Assembly (NCBI GenBank): GCA_045114175.1 | Contig: JBGUJZ010000017.1 | Span: 1-55,858 of the forward strand | Reading direction: 5' to 3' | Origin: Cacconaster sp045114175 | GTDB lineage: Bacteria > Bacteroidota > Bacteroidia > Bacteroidales > UBA932 | DNA length: 55,858 bases | Made by a program: the position numbers and the translations under genes | Shown: positions 53,048-55,858 of the stretch, piece after piece | How the letters are laid out: every line of letters begins with the position of its first letter | How positions within the stretch are numbered: position 1 is the stretch's first letter | The notes under the pieces: generated by a model | Told to the model about the DNA's origin: nothing | The model's input: the letters and a program-made list of their open reading frames with translations, nothing else | The model's database searches: none

Positions 53048-54806
53048 GGGAAACTTCCTGCAATTGTTCGCGATACGAAGAGAAGATCTTGGACTTGGAG
53101 ACAAAGCCCACGTAGCACCCCTTGTCGTCCACGACAGGAAGATTCCAGGCGCCCGTGATTTCAAATTTGTCCATCACCGTGTCCATCTTTTCGTTGACAT
53201 TGATGGTGGCGGGAGCGCTCTTAAGGTATTCGGAAATCGTATGCGTGTAGTACTTGGAGGTATCGAACATCACCTCGCGGACGTCGTTCAGGAAGATCAC
53301 GCCCAGGAAGTGATGGGCCTCGTCCATCACCGGGAAGATATTGCGCTCGGAGGTGGCGATGGCCTTGACCAGGTCGCCCAGCGAACGGTCACCGATGAGA
53401 GGCGCGAAGTCGGTCTCAATGAAATCGGAAAGTTTGAGCAGGGTCAGCACCGCCTTGTCGCTGTCGTGCGTCAGCAGTTCGCCCTGCTTGGCAATTCGTT
53501 TGGTATAGATGGAATACTGCTCCACATAGCGGATGGTCGCAAAGGAGACAGCCGAACATAAAATCAAAGGAATCAGCAGATTATATCCACCTGTAATCTC
53601 GGCAATCAGGAAGATGGCCGTCAGCGGGGCCTGCATCACACCGGCCATCATGCCCGCCATTCCAACCAGCACGAAGTTGGCCTCCGGAATGGCATGAATG
53701 CCGGTCAGGTTGATCAGGCGCGCCAGCACAAATCCGGCCACCGCACCGGTGAAAAGGGTTGGGCCGAAGGTACCGCCCACGCCACCGCCCGCGTTGGTCA
53801 TGGCGGTCGCGAAGACCTTCAGGAAGAGGATGGCTGCAAAAAAGATCAGGATGGCCCACTTGCTCTCCAGCAGCGGATTGGTGAGCAGGCCGCCCATGAT
53901 GCGGCTGGGAGCGTTGGAGAGCATCAGGTTCAGCGAATCGTACCCCTCACCGTAGAGCGGCGGGAAGAGGAAGACCAGCAGACCCATGGAGATAGCGCCA
54001 ATCAGCCAGCGGATGCCCGGTTTGCGCACCGAACGCATCTTGTCTTCCGTCCAGAGGGAGGTCCGGATGAAATAGAGCGACATGGCGCCGCAGAAGATGC
54101 CCAGCAGCAGATAATAGGGCAAATTGCCCATCGAGAACTCCTCCAGCGTGCTGGTAAAGGCTACGGCATTGCCCAGGAAGAGATAGGAGATCACCGTCGC
54201 CGTGACCGAAGAGACCAGCAGCGGCAGGATAGAGGTCATGGAAATATTGAATAGCAGCACCTCCAGCGTAAAGAGCACGCCGGCCAGCGGCGCCTTGAAG
54301 ATGCCGGCCACCGCACCTGCGGCTCCGCATCCCAGCAGGATGGTCACATCCTTGTAGGGCAGATGGAAGAGCCGTGCGATGCTGGAGCCCAAGGCCGCAC
54401 CCGAATAGACGATAGGTGCCTCCGCTCCCACACTACCACCGAATCCGATGGTGACGGAGCTGGAGATGATGGACGACCAGGTATTGCGGGCGCCGATATG
54501 GGATTTCTCCTTGGAGACGGCCTGCAGCACGCGGGTCACGCCATGGCTGATGTCCTCCTTTACCACATATTTGACAAAGAGGAAGGAGAGCAACATACCG
54601 ATGCCCGGATAGATCAGGTAGAAATAATTGTAGGAAGGAGCGTCGAACCACGCGGTGAGTCCGCCGCGGATTAAATCAATCAACTTCTTGAGAATGACTG
54701 CCATCGCCCCGCTGCACAAACCGACGACGAGGGCCAGCGTCATCAGGATGGTCTTTTCCGGCAGGGCCTTGAATCTGTCACCGAGTGTCTTAAAGAAGTT
54801 GCGCAT
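53040..54806 (-). CDS. CLC-family chloride channel/transporter with CBS pair
   Basis: A 588-residue membrane protein. CLC selectivity-filter motifs are GFGGSVGAEAPIVYSG (gating Glu region), GGGVGGTFGPTLFTGA and the conserved GMAGMMAGVMQAPLTA. Two C-terminal CBS domains (about 450-585, LVKAIATSERNIFPVMDE and TVMDKFEITGAWNLPVVDDKG) would bind nucleotides. The gating glutamate is present, so proton-coupled exchange is possible. It is 17 nt after the small acidic protein gene and overlaps tex. Confidence 0.94.
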   Translation of the reverse strand: MRNFFKTLGDRFKALPEKTILMTLALVVGLCSGAMAVILKKLIDLIRGGLTAWFDAPSYNYFYLIYPGIGMLLSFLFVKYVVKEDISHGVTRVLQAVSKEKSHIGARNTWSSIISSSVTIGFGGSVGAEAPIVYSGAALGSSIARLFHLPYKDVTILLGCGAAGAVAGIFKAPLAGVLFTLEVLLFNISMTSILPLLVSSVTATVISYLFLGNAVAFTSTLEEFSMGNLPYYLLLGIFCGAMSLYFIRTSLWTEDKMRSVRKPGIRWLIGAISMGLLVFLFPPLYGEGYDSLNLMLSNAPSRIMGGLLTNPLLESKWAILIFFAAILFLKVFATAMTNAGGGVGGTFGPTLFTGAVAGFVLARLINLTGIHAIPEANFVLVGMAGMMAGVMQAPLTAIFLIAEITGGYNLLIPLILCSAVSFATIRYVEQYSIYTKRIAKQGELLTHDSDKAVLTLLKLSDFIETDFAPLIGDRSLGDLVKAIATSERNIFPVMDEAHHFLGVIFLNDVREVMFDTSKYYTHTISEYLKSAPATINVNEKMDTVMDKFEITGAWNLPVVDDKGCYVGFVSKSKIFSSYREQLQEVSHE

Positions 54807-54823
54807 CGAGGGTTTCTTTCCGG

Positions 54824-55192
54824 CTATTCCTCCGCCTCATCGTCGCCGTCAGAGCTACCTGCGGCTGCGATATCCTCATCCGAAACTGCCGGGAATCCAG
54901 TGTCTTCCTCGTCTCCGGAATTGCCGTTATCACTGTCCTCGTCCTTGAAGAGATCGTCCTGGATATCTTCAATGTCATCTACCTTTACCTTGATTTTAAC
55001 CAAGTAGATGGCGCCCGGAACTTCTAGTGAGACCGCATGGAAAAAGTCGCCATTCGGCTTCTCTACCTTGATGATATCACTGAAATAGTCCGCATATCCC
55101 TTCGGGTATTTCTCCCGGAAGGCGTCCATAAGTTCCTGCGACATATTGTCGTAGCTGATTACGGCGCGTTTGATTGGCGTATTGTCTGACAT
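54824..55192 (-). CDS. Conserved-looking small acidic protein of unknown function
   Basis: A 122-residue protein starting MSDNTPIKRAVISYDNM. The first 80 residues look folded (ELMDAFREKYPKGYADYFSD; FFHAVSLEVPGAIYLVKIKV) and the last 40 are almost wholly Asp/Glu/Ser/Gly, suggesting a disordered acidic tail. No signal peptide or membrane segment. I do not recognise the family. It heads the transcript carrying the CLC channel and Tex. A 16-codon upstream extension passes through the promoter and is rejected. Confidence 0.7.
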   Translation of the reverse strand: MSDNTPIKRAVISYDNMSQELMDAFREKYPKGYADYFSDIIKVEKPNGDFFHAVSLEVPGAIYLVKIKVKVDDIEDIQDDLFKDEDSDNGNSGDEEDTGFPAVSDEDIAAAGSSDGDDEAEE

Positions 55193-55213
55193 ATTGATCG
55201 CTTTAATCGGGTG

Positions 55214-55245
55214 CAATAATAGGGAGTTTTGGTTTACCAACCAAA
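55214..55245 (-). promoter_or_regulatory. Predicted promoter of the small acidic protein-CLC-tex unit
   Basis: On the minus strand TTTG (55245-55242), 20 nt, TATTATTG (55221-55214), one mismatch to TAnnTTTG. TTGGT-TT-ACCAA (55229-55240) forms a small inverted repeat between the elements. Confidence 0.55.
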
Positions 55246-55262
55246 AAAAAATCGTATTTTAG
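55227..55262 (+). promoter_or_regulatory. Candidate promoter of cdd
   Basis: TTTTG (55227-55231) and TATTTTAG (55255-55262), 23 nt apart, are an imperfect consensus match giving a leader of about 20 nt. It overlaps the divergent promoter on the other strand. Confidence 0.4.
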
Positions 55263-55286
55263 CGGAAAATCTACAGAGCGATTAAA

Positions 55287-55760
55287 ATGGATAAGAAGAC
55301 CCTGACCATCGACTACACCGAATATGGTTCCATCGATGAACTCGAGCCGAAATACAAAGAACTCATGACGGCGGCCATCGACGCCCTCAAGGGATCCTAT
55401 GCTCCCTACTCAAAATTCAATGTCGGAGCGGCCGTACGGCTGCGCAACGGCATCGTGGTCAAGGGAGCCAATCAGGAGAATGCCGCCTTCCCTTCCGGCC
55501 TCTGCGCCGAGCGGGTGGCGATGTTTTCCGCGGCCGCACGCTATCCGGAGGAGTCGTTTGACGCGCTGGCCCTGATTGCCGCGCAAAACGGCGACCTGCA
55601 ACCCGCACCCAGCTATCCCTGTGGCGCCTGCCGGCAGGTGATGGCCCAGTACGAGACCAAGTTCGGCAAGCCGATCAAGATTCTGGTGGGAAGCAAGAAG
55701 AAGATTCAGGTCTTCGAGAATGTCAGTGCCCTGTTGCCCTTTGTGTTTACAGACCTTTAG
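55287..55760 (+). CDS. cdd: Cytidine deaminase
   Basis: Cdd deaminates cytidine and deoxycytidine to uridines in pyrimidine salvage. The 157-residue protein has the zinc and catalytic motifs C73-A-E75 (GLCAERVAMFSA) and PCGACRQ (Cys112, Cys115), plus FNVGAAVRLRNG that binds the nucleoside. Size fits the homotetrameric family. It faces the putative SRP RNA across a shared A/T-rich terminator. Confidence 0.96.
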   Translation: MDKKTLTIDYTEYGSIDELEPKYKELMTAAIDALKGSYAPYSKFNVGAAVRLRNGIVVKGANQENAAFPSGLCAERVAMFSAAARYPEESFDALALIAAQNGDLQPAPSYPCGACRQVMAQYETKFGKPIKILVGSKKKIQVFENVSALLPFVFTDL

Positions 55761-55769
55761 TACGGGCAC

Positions 55770-55858
55770 AAAAAAAGGGTAAGCTGATTATATCGCACCG
55801 CTACAACCACCTACCCTTGCTGCGGTCAAGCCCTGGGGGAGTTCAGTGGGAGCTGGTC
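55770..55858 (-). ncRNA. ffs: Probable small bacterial SRP RNA (4.5S), 3' part; 5' end outside window
   Basis: Read on the minus strand, CCAGG (55836-55832), a 10-nt hairpin top (55831-55822) and AGCA (55821-55818) reproduce the symmetric loop of SRP helix 8 that binds Ffh, with CCC and GGG flanking. The RNA continues about 40 nt and ends in TTACCC followed by seven T (complement of 55776-55770), a terminator. The apical part is GCTTGACCGC, where most bacteria have a GGAA tetraloop; here the loop would be UGAC or UUGACC. Identification is by motif memory and needs a covariance-model check. Confidence 0.7.

Overview
The window reads as a single chromosomal segment from an uncultured-type member of the Bacteroidales. 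Support: gene order tuf, tRNA-Trp, secE, nusG, rplK, rplA, rplJ, rplL, rpoB, rpoC; a SusC/SusD pair; a TonB receptor paired with a DUF4249 lipoprotein; a nadK, uppS, bamA, skp, skp cluster; near absence of Shine-Dalgarno sites; and several clear Bacteroidota promoters of the form TTTG, 19 to 23 nt, TAnnTTTG. The moderately GC-rich sequence fits a Rikenellaceae- or Cryptobacteroides-like lineage, but I cannot place it below order.

Layout. 1-12.3 kb (+): translation and transcription core, with a hairpin after tuf and an attenuator-like hairpin between rplL and rpoB. 12.3-18.1 kb (-): susC, susD and a third lipoprotein, a glycan or oligomer uptake locus with no regulator nearby. 18.3-19.0 kb (+): murI. 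19.1-23.4 kb (-): gdhA, korB, korA, a 2-oxoglutarate node. 23.4-28.7 kb (-): nadK, uppS, bamA and two skp/ompH genes for envelope assembly. 28.7-31.2 kb (+): pdxJ, a third OmpH-like lipoprotein and a type-1 periplasmic-binding-fold protein. 31.2-38.8 kb (-): priA and a Gate-domain membrane protein, then trxB, bamD, rpoZ-like, recN, nagB. 38.9 kb: tRNA-Phe followed by a palindrome-rich noncoding island of about 350 bp. 39.4-40.0 kb (-): lipoprotein nitroreductase.

40.1-45.8 kb (+) is the most unusual part: five tightly packed genes encoding two tandem secreted class-I-glutamine-amidotransferase-fold proteins, a lipoprotein serine hydrolase of the beta-lactamase type, a cytoplasmic GreA-like/Nudix fusion, and a lipoprotein of the peptidase C26 type. 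45.9-55.2 kb (-): an OmpA-like glycine-zipper lipoprotein, a polyprenol-phosphate sugar transferase, DUF4249 plus TonB receptor, Tex, a CLC channel with CBS domains and a small acidic protein. 55.3-55.8 kb (+): cdd, followed by what looks like the 3' part of a small SRP RNA on the minus strand, cut by the window edge.

Most of the window is housekeeping. The parts worth a second look are the 40-46 kb cassette with its divergent promoter palindrome, the GreA-Nudix fusion, the unusual apical loop of the putative SRP RNA, the promoter elements placed so close to murI and pdxJ that their mRNAs may be leaderless, and the repeat-bearing island after tRNA-Phe. All protein identities come from reading translated sequence by eye, without database searches.
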